A stretch of DNA of 64,000 bases from Pelomonas sp. Root1217 (GTDB lineage: Bacteria > Pseudomonadota > Gammaproteobacteria > Burkholderiales > Burkholderiaceae_C), in NCBI RefSeq assembly GCF_001425705.1, contig NZ_LMDC01000001.1, positions 1,472,486 through 1,536,485 on the forward strand, in the 5' to 3' direction. The stretch's first letter is position 1, and the number at the start of each line of letters is the position of its first letter. A model generated the notes under the pieces. It saw only the letters and a program-made list of their open reading frames with translations. It did not search any database and was not told where the DNA came from. Below are positions 53,236-62,976 of the stretch, one piece after another. A program made the translations under genes and the position numbers.

Positions 53236-54981
53236 ATGAAAGCCTCCCAGTTCTTTGTCTCCACCCTCAAGGAAGCGCCCGCCGATGCCGAGGTCGTCAG
53301 CCACAGGCTGATGATGCGCGCTGGCATGATCAAGCGCCTGGGCGCCGGCATATACAACTACATGCCGATGGGGCTTCGCGTCATCCGCAAGGTCGAGAAG
53401 ATCATCCGCGAGGAGATGGACGCGGCGGGAGCCGTCGAATGCCTGATGCCCGTCATCCAGCCTGCCGAGCTGTGGCAGGAAACCGGCCGTTTCGACAAGA
53501 TGGGCCCCGAGTTGCTGCGCGTGAAGGATCGCCATGGCCGCGACTTCATCGTCCAGCCGACCAGCGAGGAGGTCATCACCGACATCGCCCGCCAGGAACT
53601 GCGCAGCTATCGCCAGCTGCCCAAAAATTTCTATCACATCCAGACCAAGTTCCGCGACGAACGCCGTCCGCGCTTTGGCCTGATGCGCGGCCGCGAGTTC
53701 ACGATGAAGGACGCTTACTCCTTCGACCGCGATGTCGAGTCTGCAGGCCGCAGCTACGACAACATGTACGCGGCCTACGGCAAGATCTTCGACCGCTTCG
53801 GCCTGCAGTACCGCGCCGTGGCGGCGGACACCGGTGCCATCGGCGGCGATCGTTCGCATGAGTTCCAGGTCATCGCCGAGACCGGCGAAGACGCCATCGT
53901 CTATTGCCCGACCAGCGACTACGCCGCCAACATCGAGCTGGCGGAAGCGGTCGCGCTGCTGCCCGCGCGCGGCGAGGCGCTGCAGCCACTTGCCAAGACG
54001 CCCACGCCGGGCAAGGCCACCTGTGCGGAAGTCGCATTGCTGCTCGGCTTGCCGCTCGCGCAGACCGTCAAGTCGCTGGTACTGGCCACCGATGAGCTCG
54101 ACAGGGACGGCAATATCGCCAAGACCCAGGTCTGGCTGCTGCTCGTTCGCGGCGACCACGAGCTGAACGAAGTCAAGGCTGGCAAGGTCGAAGGCCTGAA
54201 GGGCGGCTTCCGCTTCGCGACCGGTGGTGAGATCGACGCTCACTTCGGCTGCAAGCCCGGCTACCTCGGCCCCATCGGCCTGAAGCAGCCGCTGAGGATC
54301 GTCGCTGACCGGACGGTCGCCGTCATGAGCGACTTCGTCTGTGGTGCCAACGAGGCCGACTTTCACTTCACCGGCGCCAACTGGGGCCGCGACCTGCCCG
54401 AGCCCGATGTCGTTGCGGACATTCGCAACGTCGTCGCCGGCGATCCCTCGCCCGACGGCAAGGGGCTGCTGGCCATCCAGCGCGGCATCGAGGTCGGCCA
54501 TGTCTTCTATCTCGGCACCAAGTACTCGGCCGCGATGAACGCGAACTTCCTGGACGAGAACGGCAAACCCAAGCTGATGGAGATGGGCTGCTACGGCATC
54601 GGCGTGACCCGCATCCTGGGCGCCGCCATCGAGCAGAACCACGACGCGCGCGGCATCATCTGGCCGGACGCCATCGCGCCCTTCACGGTGGTCATTTGCC
54701 CCATCGGCATGGACCGCAGCGAAGAGGTCAAGGTCGCCGCACACAAGCTGTACGAGGAACTCAAGGCGCTGGGCGTGGACGTGCTGCTGGATGACCGCGG
54801 CGAGCGCCCCGGCGCGATGTTCGCGGACTGGGAACTCATCGGCGTGCCGCACCGTGTGGTGCTGGGCGACCGCGGCCTCAAGGAAGGTCAGGTCGAATAC
54901 CAGGGCCGTCGCGATGAGGCTGCCACCAAGCTCGCCGTGGCTGATGTGGTCGGTCACCTGAAGGGCCTGATCAAGCTTTGA
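53236..54981 (+). CDS. proS: Proline--tRNA ligase
   Basis: A 581-residue prokaryotic-type class II prolyl-tRNA synthetase. Motif 1 region ([23 protein letters not shown]), motif 2 ([26 protein letters not shown]) and motif 3 ([20 protein letters not shown]) are visible. The YbaK-like editing insertion (about 225-390) removes misacylated alanine. The anticodon-binding domain is at the C-terminus ([14 protein letters not shown]...). Its substrate tRNA-Pro is encoded at 48067-48143. The next gene overlaps its stop. Confidence 0.97.
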   Translation: MKASQFFVSTLKEAPADAEVVSHRLMMRAGMIKRLGAGIYNYMPMGLRVIRKVEKIIREEMDAAGAVECLMPVIQPAELWQETGRFDKMGPELLRVKDRHGRDFIVQPTSEEVITDIARQELRSYRQLPKNFYHIQTKFRDERRPRFGLMRGREFTMKDAYSFDRDVESAGRSYDNMYAAYGKIFDRFGLQYRAVAADTGAIGGDRSHEFQVIAETGEDAIVYCPTSDYAANIELAEAVALLPARGEALQPLAKTPTPGKATCAEVALLLGLPLAQTVKSLVLATDELDRDGNIAKTQVWLLLVRGDHELNEVKAGKVEGLKGGFRFATGGEIDAHFGCKPGYLGPIGLKQPLRIVADRTVAVMSDFVCGANEADFHFTGANWGRDLPEPDVVADIRNVVAGDPSPDGKGLLAIQRGIEVGHVFYLGTKYSAAMNANFLDENGKPKLMEMGCYGIGVTRILGAAIEQNHDARGIIWPDAIAPFTVVICPIGMDRSEEVKVAAHKLYEELKALGVDVLLDDRGERPGAMFADWELIGVPHRVVLGDRGLKEGQVEYQGRRDEAATKLAVADVVGHLKGLIKL

Positions 54982-55586
54982 AGCGCCGGTTGCTGCTGTC
55001 CAGCCTGCTCGCCGCGCCGCTGGCGGCGCGGGCGGGCGCCCAGGTCGAGGAGCCGCTGGCGGACTCGATGCGCTCGGCGCTGACGGCCTCCATCGCGCAG
55101 GCTGCGCCGCCGCGGCCGAAGTTCGAGGCCAGCCAGGTCGAGGAGCGCATGGCCTACCTGCGCTGGCTGGGCGCGATGAGCGAGCGTTTGAAGAAGCGCA
55201 AGAGCGAGACGCAGATCCGCATCGAATTCCTCGAGACGGTTTGGTACGAGGCCAAGCGCGCGGGCCTGGAGCCCAGCCTGGTGCTCGGCCTGGTGCAGGT
55301 CGAGAGTGGCTTTCGCAAATACGCGATCAGCATCGCCGGTGCGCGCGGCTATATGCAGGTCATGCCCTTCTGGGCCAAGCTGATCGGCGACGGTGATGCC
55401 GCGCGCCTCTTTCACATGCAGAGCAATCTGCGTTTCGGCTGCGTCATCTTGCGCCACTACCTGGACTTGGAGAAGGGCGACCTCTTCCTGGCTCTGGGCC
55501 GTTACAACGGCAGCCGCGGCCGGCCCGAATATCCGAACGCCGTATTTGCCGCGCGGCGGCAGTGGTTGCTGCCCGGCGAGAAATGA
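54978..55586 (+). CDS. Lytic transglycosylase, SLT domain
   Basis: A 202-residue periplasmic peptidoglycan lyase. The signal peptide is about 1-20 ([20 protein letters not shown]). The SLT/goose-lysozyme-like domain has catalytic Glu 109 in [14 protein letters not shown], followed by [12 protein letters not shown] and the [15 protein letters not shown] segment. The start is TTG 54978, overlapping the proS stop by four bases, so it is translationally coupled to proS. This neighbourhood is common in Burkholderiales. Confidence 0.9.
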   Translation: MKRRLLLSSLLAAPLAARAGAQVEEPLADSMRSALTASIAQAAPPRPKFEASQVEERMAYLRWLGAMSERLKKRKSETQIRIEFLETVWYEAKRAGLEPSLVLGLVQVESGFRKYAISIAGARGYMQVMPFWAKLIGDGDAARLFHMQSNLRFGCVILRHYLDLEKGDLFLALGRYNGSRGRPEYPNAVFAARRQWLLPGEK

Positions 55587-55669
55587 CCCAGGGCTTTCCC
55601 GGCGTGGCTTGTGGCCGGGAGCGGTCAGGGCGCTAGGCTGTGAGGTTTCGTCCACAAGACAAGTCACCC

Positions 55670-57805
55670 ATGCCCGCTGCCAAACGCTTCGCGCCTCTTC
55701 TCCTGACGACATTGCTGGCCACCAGCCTGAGCTGGGCTCAGCAGCCCTCGGAAAACCCTCTCTTCACGCCCAGCCCGCTGCCGCTGCAATACCCGCAGTT
55801 CGACAAGGTGCGCGACGAGCATTTCGCCCCGGCCCTGGACAAGGGCATGGCCGAGCAACTGGCCGAAATCCAGGCCATCGCCGGGAACCCTGCAGCGCCC
55901 ACCTTCGACAACACCATCGTCGCGTGGGAGAAGAGTGGCCGGTTGCTGAGCCGCACCTCTACGCTGCTGTTCAGTCTGCTCGGTGCCGATGCCAACCCGG
56001 CCCGCCAGCAGTTGCAGACCGACTACGCCGCCAAGCTCGCCGCCCATCGCGACGCGGTGCTGCTCAACGCCAAGCTGTTCGCCCGTATCGAGGCCCTGTA
56101 CGCGGCGCGGGACAAGGCTGCGCCCAACGCCGAGGGCAAGCGCCTCATCGAGCGCTACCGCCGCGACATGGTGCGCGCCGGGGCCCGGCTGAGCGACGAG
56201 CAGAAGGTGCGCATGAAGACCATCAACGCCGAATTGGCGACGCTCGGCGCGCGCTTCAACAAGGCAGTGCTGGCCGAAGTCAATGACTCAGCCCTCGTCG
56301 TTGACAGCGCTGAGGAATTGGCCGGCCTGACGCCGGCCCAGATCTCTACCGCCTCGGAAGCCGCCAAGAAGAAGGGTCTGGATGGCAAATACCTGTTGAC
56401 GCTGCTGAACACCACCATCCAGCCGCAGGAGACCGAGCTGCAGAACCGCGCGCTGCGCGAGCGCCTGCACCGCGCATCCGTCGCGCGCGGCAGCCGCGGC
56501 AATGCCAATGACACGACGGGCATCGTGTCCCGCGTGATGACGTTGCGCGAGGAGCGCGCGGCCCTGCTCGGCTATGCGACGCCCGCCGCCTATGTGCTGG
56601 AAGAGGAGACGGCCAAATCTGCCGAGGCCGTCAACGCCATGCTGGGCAAGCTCGGACCGGCCGCGGTCGCATCAGCGAAGCAGGAGGCTGCCGAACTGCA
56701 GAAGCTTATCGACGCCGACCAGGCCGCCAAGAAGCAACCCAGCTTCGCCCTGCAGCCCTGGGACTGGAGCTACTACGCCGAGAAGCTGCGTGCCGCCAAG
56801 TACGGCTTCGACGAAAGCCAGCTCAAGCCCTATCTGGAGCTCACCAGCGTGCTGGAGCGCGGCGTGTTCTTCGCGGCCAACCAGCTCTACGGCATCAGCT
56901 TCAAGCGCCGCACCGACCTGCCCGTTTACCGCGACGACGTGCGCACCTACGACGTCTTCGACACCGACGGCAAGCAGCTCGCCATCTTCATCGCCGACCT
57001 CTACGCCCGACCCAGCAAACGCGGCGGTGCATGGATGAACGCCTACGTCAGCCAGAACGCGCTGGAGGGCACGCAGCCGGTTGTTGCCAACCACCTCAAC
57101 ATCCCCAAGCCACCGGCCGGTGAGCCGACGCTGCTGACCTGGGATGAGGTCAACACCTTGTTCCACGAGTTCGGCCACGCGCTGCATGGCATGTTCAACA
57201 AGGGCCAATATCCGGGCCTCTCCCGCGTGCCGCGCGACTTCGTTGAATATCCCTCGCAGGTCAACGAGGTCTGGGCCGACTGGCCCAGCGTGCTGGCCAG
57301 CTATGCCAAGCACTACCAGACTGGCGAGGCCATGCCGCGTGAACTGCTCGACAAGGTGGCGCGTGCCAAGCGCTTCAACCAGGGCTACACGACACTGTCC
57401 TATCTGAGCGCCGCCATCGTCGACCAGCGCCTGCACCAACTCAAGGCCGGCGAGGTCCCGGCGGCCGAAGGCATCATGGCCTTCGAGGCCAAGGTGCTGA
57501 AGGATGATGGCCTTGACTTCGGCCCCGTGCCGCCGCGCTACCGCCTGCCTTACTTCAGCCACATCATGGGCGGCTACTCGGCCGGCTACTACGCCTACAT
57601 CTGGAGCGAGGTGCTGGACGCCGACACCGTGGAATGGCTGAAAGCCCACGGCGGCTTGAAGCGTGCAAACGGCGACGCGCTGCGCGGCAAGCTGCTGTCG
57701 CGTGGCGGCAGCGAGGATGCAATGGTGCTGTTCCGGAACCTCGTGGGCCATGAGCCCGACATCAAACCGCTGCTGGAGCGCCGCGGCCTCGTCGTGCAGA
57801 AGTGA
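55670..57805 (+). CDS. M3-family oligopeptidase (peptidyl-dipeptidase Dcp type), exported
   Basis: A 711-residue zinc metallopeptidase. The N-terminal signal peptide (about 1-24, ending SLSWAQ) implies a periplasmic form. The M3 catalytic motif HEFGH is at 499-503 in LFHEFGHALHGMF, with the downstream third ligand region EVWADWPSVL and the substrate loop YFSHIMGGYSAGYYAYIWSEV. Dcp-type enzymes release dipeptides from short peptides. ATG 55670 gives the signal peptide; an upstream frame to 55640 lacks support. A hairpin without a T-tract lies in the preceding gap (55597-55620). It converges on ubiX with three bases between stops. Confidence 0.92.
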   Translation: MPAAKRFAPLLLTTLLATSLSWAQQPSENPLFTPSPLPLQYPQFDKVRDEHFAPALDKGMAEQLAEIQAIAGNPAAPTFDNTIVAWEKSGRLLSRTSTLLFSLLGADANPARQQLQTDYAAKLAAHRDAVLLNAKLFARIEALYAARDKAAPNAEGKRLIERYRRDMVRAGARLSDEQKVRMKTINAELATLGARFNKAVLAEVNDSALVVDSAEELAGLTPAQISTASEAAKKKGLDGKYLLTLLNTTIQPQETELQNRALRERLHRASVARGSRGNANDTTGIVSRVMTLREERAALLGYATPAAYVLEEETAKSAEAVNAMLGKLGPAAVASAKQEAAELQKLIDADQAAKKQPSFALQPWDWSYYAEKLRAAKYGFDESQLKPYLELTSVLERGVFFAANQLYGISFKRRTDLPVYRDDVRTYDVFDTDGKQLAIFIADLYARPSKRGGAWMNAYVSQNALEGTQPVVANHLNIPKPPAGEPTLLTWDEVNTLFHEFGHALHGMFNKGQYPGLSRVPRDFVEYPSQVNEVWADWPSVLASYAKHYQTGEAMPRELLDKVARAKRFNQGYTTLSYLSAAIVDQRLHQLKAGEVPAAEGIMAFEAKVLKDDGLDFGPVPPRYRLPYFSHIMGGYSAGYYAYIWSEVLDADTVEWLKAHGGLKRANGDALRGKLLSRGGSEDAMVLFRNLVGHEPDIKPLLERRGLVVQK

Positions 57806-57808
57806 AGC

Positions 57809-58372
57809 CTAGAGCCCGGCCCAGGATTTGGGCTGGGCGGCTGCGATGCCCGCCAGCTCGAGCACCCGTTCGACCGTTTCGTTGACCATCTCCTCGATCG
57901 TCTCGGGGCGGTGATAGAAGGCCGGCAGCGGCGGGAAGCAGATGCCGCCCATCTCGGTCACGGCGACCATATTGCGCAGATGGGCCAGGTTGAGCGGCGT
58001 CTCGCGCACCATCAGGATGAGACGGCGGCGCTCCTTCAGAGTCACGTCGGCGGCGCGGGTCAGCAGGTTGTCGCCCAAACCGTGAGCAATCGCCGCGAGC
58101 GACTTCATCGAGCAGGGCGCGACGACCATGGCGGCGGTCGCGAAGCTGCCGCTGGCGATGCAGGCGCCGACGTCTCCTGGCGCGTAGGCATGGTCCGCCT
58201 CGGCTTCCAGCGCGGAGCGGTCCAGGCCGAGCTCGTGGTGGGCATTGAGGATGCCGGCGGGCGTGGCGATCAGGTGGGTCTCGACGCCCAGCTCGCGCGA
58301 GCGGCGCAGCAGGCGCAGCGCATAGGCCGCTCCGGTTGCGCCCGTCAGCCCGACGACGAGCCTTTGGGTCAT
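57809..58372 (-). CDS. ubiX: Flavin prenyltransferase UbiX
   Basis: A 187-residue enzyme making prenylated FMN, the cofactor of UbiD decarboxylase in ubiquinone synthesis. The FMN-binding start VGLTGATGAAYALRLL, the VAPCSMKSLAAIAHGLGDNLLTRAADV segment and the MVRETPLNLAHLRNM motif are diagnostic. It overlaps the grxD stop by one base. It complements ispB at 48164, which provides the quinone tail. Confidence 0.95.
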   Translation of the reverse strand: MTQRLVVGLTGATGAAYALRLLRRSRELGVETHLIATPAGILNAHHELGLDRSALEAEADHAYAPGDVGACIASGSFATAAMVVAPCSMKSLAAIAHGLGDNLLTRAADVTLKERRRLILMVRETPLNLAHLRNMVAVTEMGGICFPPLPAFYHRPETIEEMVNETVERVLELAGIAAAQPKSWAGL

Positions 58373-58686
58373 CAGGCGGCCGTCAGCGCCTGCTGCAACT
58401 CACCCGACTCGTACATCTCCATCATGATGTCCGAGCCGCCGAGGAATTCGCCATTGACGTAGAGCTGGGGGATGGTGGGCCAGTTGGCGTAGTCCTTGAT
58501 GCCCTGGCGCACTTCCTCGTCTTCCAGCACGTTGAAGGTCTTGAGGTCGGTCACGCCGGCCGCCTTGAGGATCTGGATGGCGCGGCCGGAAAAGCCGCAC
58601 ATCGGAAACTGGGCAGTGCCCTTCATGAAGAGCACGACGCGGTTGGACTTGACCAGATCGTCGATGCGTTGCTGAACGTCGCTCAT
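58372..58686 (-). CDS. grxD: Monothiol glutaredoxin Grx4
   Basis: A 104-residue monothiol glutaredoxin with the CGFS active site (FPMCGFSGRA) and the GSH-binding WPTIPQLYVNGEFLGGSDIMMEM segment. Such proteins bind a [2Fe-2S] cluster with glutathione and deliver iron-sulfur clusters. ATG 58686 is preferred to in-frame codons up to 58707, since it matches the family length. Co-directional with ubiX. Confidence 0.95.
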   Translation of the reverse strand: MSDVQQRIDDLVKSNRVVLFMKGTAQFPMCGFSGRAIQILKAAGVTDLKTFNVLEDEEVRQGIKDYANWPTIPQLYVNGEFLGGSDIMMEMYESGELQQALTAA

Positions 58687-58741
58687 TGCAGTTCTCATCA
58701 AAGGCAAAACCGCAATTATCCCGGACAGACCCGCGCGGGCT

Positions 58742-59314
58742 TCAGTAGTTGTAAGCCAGGCCCAGTTGCAGCAGGGGCTTGAAGCGCAGATCGCGCATCG
58801 CGTCCTCGAAGCCCTGGGCGCTGCTGCGGCCCAGGCGCAGGCTGCCGTAGGAGCCTGACATCAGGCCGAAGTCGGCGCTGAAGGCCAGGCCGCTCTTGTG
58901 CACGCGGCCGGTGTAGCCGATGCCGACATAGGAGAGGTTGGCGTTGTCCAGCGAATAACCGTCCGGGCCGTTCAGCGACAGGCTGCGCCGGCCGGCGGAG
59001 ACCGGGCCGCTGCCCAGTGCCAGGCCGCCACTGCTTTGCGACATGGATAACGGGCCGAGCAGCAGGCCACCGGTGGCGCGCAGGCCACCGCGCAAGCTGG
59101 AGAAGCCGGAGCTGGTGAGGTAGTAGTCGCCGAGCAGGTTGGCGCTGAGCACACGGGAGCCGCCAAGATGGGGCTGCTGGGCCTCGCTGCCGCTGTCGAT
59201 ACTGTTCAACTGCAATCGCGCCTGCCAGCGCGGATTGGTGTTGTCGTCGGCCCAGGCCGAGACGGTGAAGAGAACAGAGAGGCTCAGTACTGCAGCGCTG
59301 GCGAGGCGGGCCAT
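58742..59314 (-). CDS. Unknown outer-membrane beta-barrel-like protein
   Basis: A 190-residue exported protein. The signal peptide is about 1-22 (VLFTVSAWADD), followed by alternating strands rich in Gly/Ser/Leu (GDYYLTSSGFSSLRGGLRATGG, YVGIGYTGRV, LAFSADFGLMSGSYGSL). The C-terminus is LLQLGLAYNY, an aromatic-ending last strand suited to outer-membrane insertion. CAGGAGA lies six bases before ATG 59314. I do not recognise a named family; small OmpW/OprG-like barrels are comparable in size but lack clear shared motifs. It sits alone between prmC and grxD. Confidence 0.75.
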   Translation of the reverse strand: MARLASAAVLSLSVLFTVSAWADDNTNPRWQARLQLNSIDSGSEAQQPHLGGSRVLSANLLGDYYLTSSGFSSLRGGLRATGGLLLGPLSMSQSSGGLALGSGPVSAGRRSLSLNGPDGYSLDNANLSYVGIGYTGRVHKSGLAFSADFGLMSGSYGSLRLGRSSAQGFEDAMRDLRFKPLLQLGLAYNY

Positions 59315-59425
59315 GATCGTCTCCTGCGCGGTGCATCGAGTGGCACCGGGATTTGATACTACGCCGGCCAGTCAGTTACGGGAATGAAGAACTGGCAGCA
59401 ATACATCACACATTTCGGGGCCCTT

Positions 59426-60235
59426 TCAGCTGGTTGCACGCCAGCAGCCGCCGCTGGCGCGGGGCCGGTCGGCGAGGTCGCGCCTCAATGTGGCCTGGGC
59501 AAAACCCCGTGCGGCCAGGCGGGCGGCGACCGCTTCGGCCTGGTCCCAGCCATGTTCCATCAGCAGCCAGCCGCCGTCGTTGATGTGTTGCGGTGCAGCA
59601 TCAATCAGGGTCTGAAGATCGGCCAGGCCGTCACCTCCGGGCGTCAGGGCTGTGATGGGCTCATGGCGCAGGGCCGGCAGATGCGGGTCATCGCCGGCGA
59701 TATAGGGCGGGTTGCTGACGACGAGGTCGAAGCGCCGGCCGGCCAGCGGCTCGAACCAGTTGCCGTGCCGCCATTCGACGGCCAAGCCCAGGCGCTCCCC
59801 ATTGGCGCGAGCAACAGCCAAGGCGTCAGCGCTGAAGTCGACGGCGGTCACATGAGCGCGCGGGCAGGCCGCCTTGATGGCCAGCGCGATGGCGCCGCTG
59901 CCGGTGCCGAGGTCGACGACGCTGGGTTGGCCAGGCAGCATGGCCAGCAATTCCAGCGCCCAGTCGACCAGGGTTTCCGTGTCGGGGCGGGGGATGAGGG
60001 TGGCCGGGGTGACCTGCAGCATCAGGCCGTGGAAAGGCTGCCAGCCGGTCAGGTGGGCCAGTGGTTCGCCAGCGGCCAGCCTGTTCAACGCCGCTTCGGC
60101 ATCGTGAACCGGCGCGTCGCCGTGGGTGATCAACCAGGCGCGGTCCTGGCCAGTCAGGTGGCTCAGCAGCGTCTGTGCATCGCCGCGCTCGACGCCGAGC
60201 CGGCGGGCGAGGGCAAGCGCCTCGTCGACGGTCAT
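59426..60235 (-). CDS. prmC: Peptide chain release factor N5-glutamine methyltransferase PrmC
   Basis: A 269-residue methyltransferase that modifies the GGQ glutamine of release factors using S-adenosylmethionine. The SAM loop [15 protein letters not shown] and the catalytic NPPYI motif are visible, and the N-terminal helical domain has [17 protein letters not shown] 60235 overlaps the prfA stop (ATGA), so substrate and modifier are coupled. The long upstream frame to 60550 is a prfA shadow. Confidence 0.95.
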   Translation of the reverse strand: MTVDEALALARRLGVERGDAQTLLSHLTGQDRAWLITHGDAPVHDAEAALNRLAAGEPLAHLTGWQPFHGLMLQVTPATLIPRPDTETLVDWALELLAMLPGQPSVVDLGTGSGAIALAIKAACPRAHVTAVDFSADALAVARANGERLGLAVEWRHGNWFEPLAGRRFDLVVSNPPYIAGDDPHLPALRHEPITALTPGGDGLADLQTLIDAAPQHINDGGWLLMEHGWDQAEAVAARLAARGFAQATLRRDLADRPRASGGCWRATS

Positions 60236-61317
60236 GCGCGGCCTTCCTCCAGCTGCGCGAGTTGCTCGGCCGCCTGCGCGGCCAGCAGGCCGTGGATGAC
60301 GTCGGCGAGGTCGCCGTCCATGATCTGGCTGAGCTTGTAGAGGGTCAGGTTGATGCGATGGTCGGTCAGCCGCCCCTGCGGGAAGTTGTAGGTGCGGATG
60401 CGGTCGCTGCGGTCGCCGCTGCCGATCAGGCCCTTGCGCGTGGCGGCCTCCTTGGCGGCGCGCTCGCTGCGCTCCTTCTCCTGGATGCGGGCCTGCAGCA
60501 CCTGCAGCGCCTTGGCCTTGTTGCTGTGCTGGCTGCGGCCGTCCTGGCATTCGGCCACGATGCCGGTCGGCAGGTGGACGACGCGCACGGCGGAATCGGT
60601 CTTGTTGATGTGCTGGCCACCGGCGCCGCTGGCACGGAAAGTGTCGATGCGCAGGTCGGCCGGGTTCAGCGTGATGACCTCCGCCTCGTCGGGCTCGGGC
60701 ATCACGGCGATCGTGCAGGCGCTGGTGTGGATGCGGCCCTGGGTTTCGGTGGCTGGCACGCGTTGCACGCGGTGGCCGCCGGACTCGAACTTCAGCCGGC
60801 CGTAGACGCCGTCGCCCTCGATGCGTACGACCAGTTCCTTGTAGCCGCCGAGGTCCGACACGTTCTCGGACAGGATTTCGGTGCGCCAGCCCTGACCTTC
60901 GGCGAAGCGCAGATACATGCGCGCCAGGTCGCCGGCGAACAGGGCCGCCTCGTCGCCACCGGCGCCGGCGCGGATTTCGAGGAAGGCGTTGCGCTCGTCG
61001 TCCGGATCCTTGGGGATCAGCGCGAGCTGCAACTCTGCGTCGAGCGACGTCAATGCTGTCTCGTTGGATGCAATTTCCTCGCGGGCCATCTCCGCCATCT
61101 CAGCGTCCGCCAGCATGTCGCGTGCCGCGGCGAGATCGGCCTCGTGTTGCAGATAGCGCCGGTAGCGCTCGACCAGGCTAGACACCTCGGCCTGCTCCCT
61201 GGTCAGCGCGCGATAGCGCTTCATGTCCGATGCAATGCTGCCATCGGCGAGGAGGGCGTCGAGCTCGGCGAGGCGGAAGCCGAGGCGGTCGAACTGCTGG
61301 CGAAGGGAGTCTTTCAT
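60232..61317 (-). CDS. prfA: Peptide chain release factor 1
   Basis: A 361-residue class I release factor recognising UAA and UAG. The codon-reading PxT tripeptide is in [14 protein letters not shown]. The catalytic GGQ is in [17 protein letters not shown], and [14 protein letters not shown] is conserved. ATG 61317 gives the typical 360-residue length; TTG 61326 would add three residues. It lies 65 bases after hemA and overlaps prmC, the standard hemA-prfA-prmC order. Confidence 0.97.
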   Translation of the reverse strand: MKDSLRQQFDRLGFRLAELDALLADGSIASDMKRYRALTREQAEVSSLVERYRRYLQHEADLAAARDMLADAEMAEMAREEIASNETALTSLDAELQLALIPKDPDDERNAFLEIRAGAGGDEAALFAGDLARMYLRFAEGQGWRTEILSENVSDLGGYKELVVRIEGDGVYGRLKFESGGHRVQRVPATETQGRIHTSACTIAVMPEPDEAEVITLNPADLRIDTFRASGAGGQHINKTDSAVRVVHLPTGIVAECQDGRSQHSNKAKALQVLQARIQEKERSERAAKEAATRKGLIGSGDRSDRIRTYNFPQGRLTDHRINLTLYKLSQIMDGDLADVIHGLLAAQAAEQLAQLEEGRA

Positions 61318-61382
61318 GGGCGGCAAACGTAAGGGCAGTCAGGGGCGGCGCTGGTGGCGCCGAGCGGCGAGCGAGATCGCCG

Positions 61383-62645
61383 CTAAGACTGCTTGCCGCG
61401 CAGAAAAAGGCGCGAGACGGTCTGCGCCAACTGCAGGCGCTGCTCGCCGTCGCTTGCGTGCAGTTCGGCCAGCGTGCCGTGCAACAGTTTCTGGGTGATG
61501 CCCTTGGACAGCGCGTCCAGCACCTCGTCCACATCCGCCCCCTTGGCCAGCAGCTTGCGGGCGCGGGCGATCTCGAGGGCCCGCCAGTCGTCGGCCTGGG
61601 CATGCAGGGCCTGGATCAGCGGCACGGTGTGGCGCTGGTCCAGCCAGTGCATGAAGCTCTGCACGCCGGTCTCGACGATGGCCTCGGCCTGGGCCACGGC
61701 GGCCTGGCGTTTCTCGCCGGCGGTCTGCACCTGGGCGGCGAGCTCGTCGACTGTATAGAGGTAGACGTCGTCCAACTGGGCGACCTCGGGCTCGATGTCG
61801 CGCGGCACGGCCAGGTCGACCATGAACATCGGGCGGTGCTTGCGTTTCTTCAGCGCCCGCTCGACGGCGCCCAGGCCGATCAGCGGCAGGCTGGAGGCCG
61901 TGCAGCTGACGACGATGTCGAACTCGTGCAGGCGCTCGGGCAGGTCGGCCAGGCGCATGGCCTCGGCGCCGAAATGGGTGGCGAGCTTCTCGCCGCGTTC
62001 CAGCGTGCGATTGGCCACGGCCATCTGGCGCGGCGTCTTGGCCGCGAAGTGAGTCGCGGTCAGCTCGATCATCTCGCCGGCGCCGACGAAGAGGACCCGT
62101 GTCTTGGCCAGGTCCTCAAAGAGCTGGCCGGCCAGCCGCACGGCAGCAGCGGCCATGCTGATGGAGTGGGCGCCGATCTCGGTGGAGCTGCGCACCTCCT
62201 TGGCCACCGAGAAGCTGCGCTGGAAGAGCTGGTGCAGCGTGGTGCCCAGCGCGCCGGCGTTCTCCGCCTCGCGCACAGCCTGCTTCATCTGGCCGAGGAT
62301 CTGCGGCTCGCCCAGCACCATGGAGTCCAGGCCGGCCGCGACGCGGAAGGCATGGCGAGCGGCATCGCTGCCCTGCATCACATAGGCATGCTCGCGCAAG
62401 GCGCCGGCCTGCACGCCGCCGGCATCGGCCAGCCAGGCGATGGCGGGTTGCACCAGGGCTGACGGTGCGGCCACATAGACCTCGGTGCGGTTGCAGGTCG
62501 ACAGGATGGCCGCCTCGGGCGTGCCGGACAGCTTCTGGCGCAGGCCGGTCAGTGAAGGGGCGAGCTGCTCGAGCGTGAACGCAAACCGCCCGCGCAGATC
62601 GAGCGGGGCGGTGTTGTGGTTCAGGCCGAGAGCAAAGACGGACAT
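61383..62645 (-). CDS. hemA: Glutamyl-tRNA reductase
   Basis: A 420-residue enzyme reducing glutamyl-tRNA to glutamate-1-semialdehyde, the first step of C5 haem synthesis. The start [18 protein letters not shown], catalytic Cys in [29 protein letters not shown] and the NADPH loop [10 protein letters not shown] are all present. ATG 62645 fits homologues; in-frame upstream codons to 62687 lie in the promoter region. No ribosome site is evident, and a -10-like TACAAT is very close upstream. Divergent from a small membrane protein gene. Confidence 0.96.
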   Translation of the reverse strand: MSVFALGLNHNTAPLDLRGRFAFTLEQLAPSLTGLRQKLSGTPEAAILSTCNRTEVYVAAPSALVQPAIAWLADAGGVQAGALREHAYVMQGSDAARHAFRVAAGLDSMVLGEPQILGQMKQAVREAENAGALGTTLHQLFQRSFSVAKEVRSSTEIGAHSISMAAAAVRLAGQLFEDLAKTRVLFVGAGEMIELTATHFAAKTPRQMAVANRTLERGEKLATHFGAEAMRLADLPERLHEFDIVVSCTASSLPLIGLGAVERALKKRKHRPMFMVDLAVPRDIEPEVAQLDDVYLYTVDELAAQVQTAGEKRQAAVAQAEAIVETGVQSFMHWLDQRHTVPLIQALHAQADDWRALEIARARKLLAKGADVDEVLDALSKGITQKLLHGTLAELHASDGEQRLQLAQTVSRLFLRGKQS

Positions 62646-62653
62646 GGGCGTGA

Positions 62654-62659
62654 ATTGTA
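62654..62659 (-). promoter_or_regulatory. Possible -10 element close to the hemA start
   Basis: On the minus strand TACAAT occupies 62659-62654, only eight bases before the hemA ATG at 62645. If used, the transcript would be leaderless or nearly so, consistent with the lack of a ribosome site. A matching -35 box is not clear. Confidence 0.3.
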
Positions 62660-62700
62660 GGATTCGCGGCTTTTCCGCATCTGACATCGGTCAAGCCCGA

Positions 62701-62976
62701 ATGAGCCCACTTGACGCCTTTTGGCACATTGCGAATCTCTTTGCCCCAGCCTGGGGGCTGGCGGCGCTACTGGCGTTGGCGATCAAGGGCCTGTGGCGGC
62801 GGGTGGCGAAGCCTCTGGCGTGGCAACGGTTGTGGGCCTGGGGTGCGGCGGGCGGCACGGCGGCCGCCATCGCCACGCTGATCCTGCTCGGCCGAGATGG
62901 CCGCATGGCGGGCTATGCCTTGCTGGTGCTCGGCGTGGCCTTGCCGCAATGGTGGCTGCTGAGTTTCAAGCGCTAA
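62701..62976 (+). CDS. Small inner-membrane protein of unknown function
   Basis: A 91-residue protein with about three hydrophobic segments (around 6-26, 46-62 and 68-86) separated by Arg/Lys-containing loops such as [21 protein letters not shown] 62701 is 55 bases from the divergent hemA start. The last 11 bases overlap the 3' end of miaB on the other strand. I do not recognise a named family. The tight position between hemA and miaB suggests a conserved hypothetical membrane protein rather than chance coding. Confidence 0.65.
   Translation: MSPLDAFWHIANLFAPAWGLAALLALAIKGLWRRVAKPLAWQRLWAWGAAGGTAAAIATLILLGRDGRMAGYALLVLGVALPQWWLLSFKR

Noticed and set aside
53134-54957. 607-codon minus-strand frame opposite proS
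   Set aside because: The translation is repetitive Asp/Val/Leu/Gln without recognisable motifs. proS fully explains the region.
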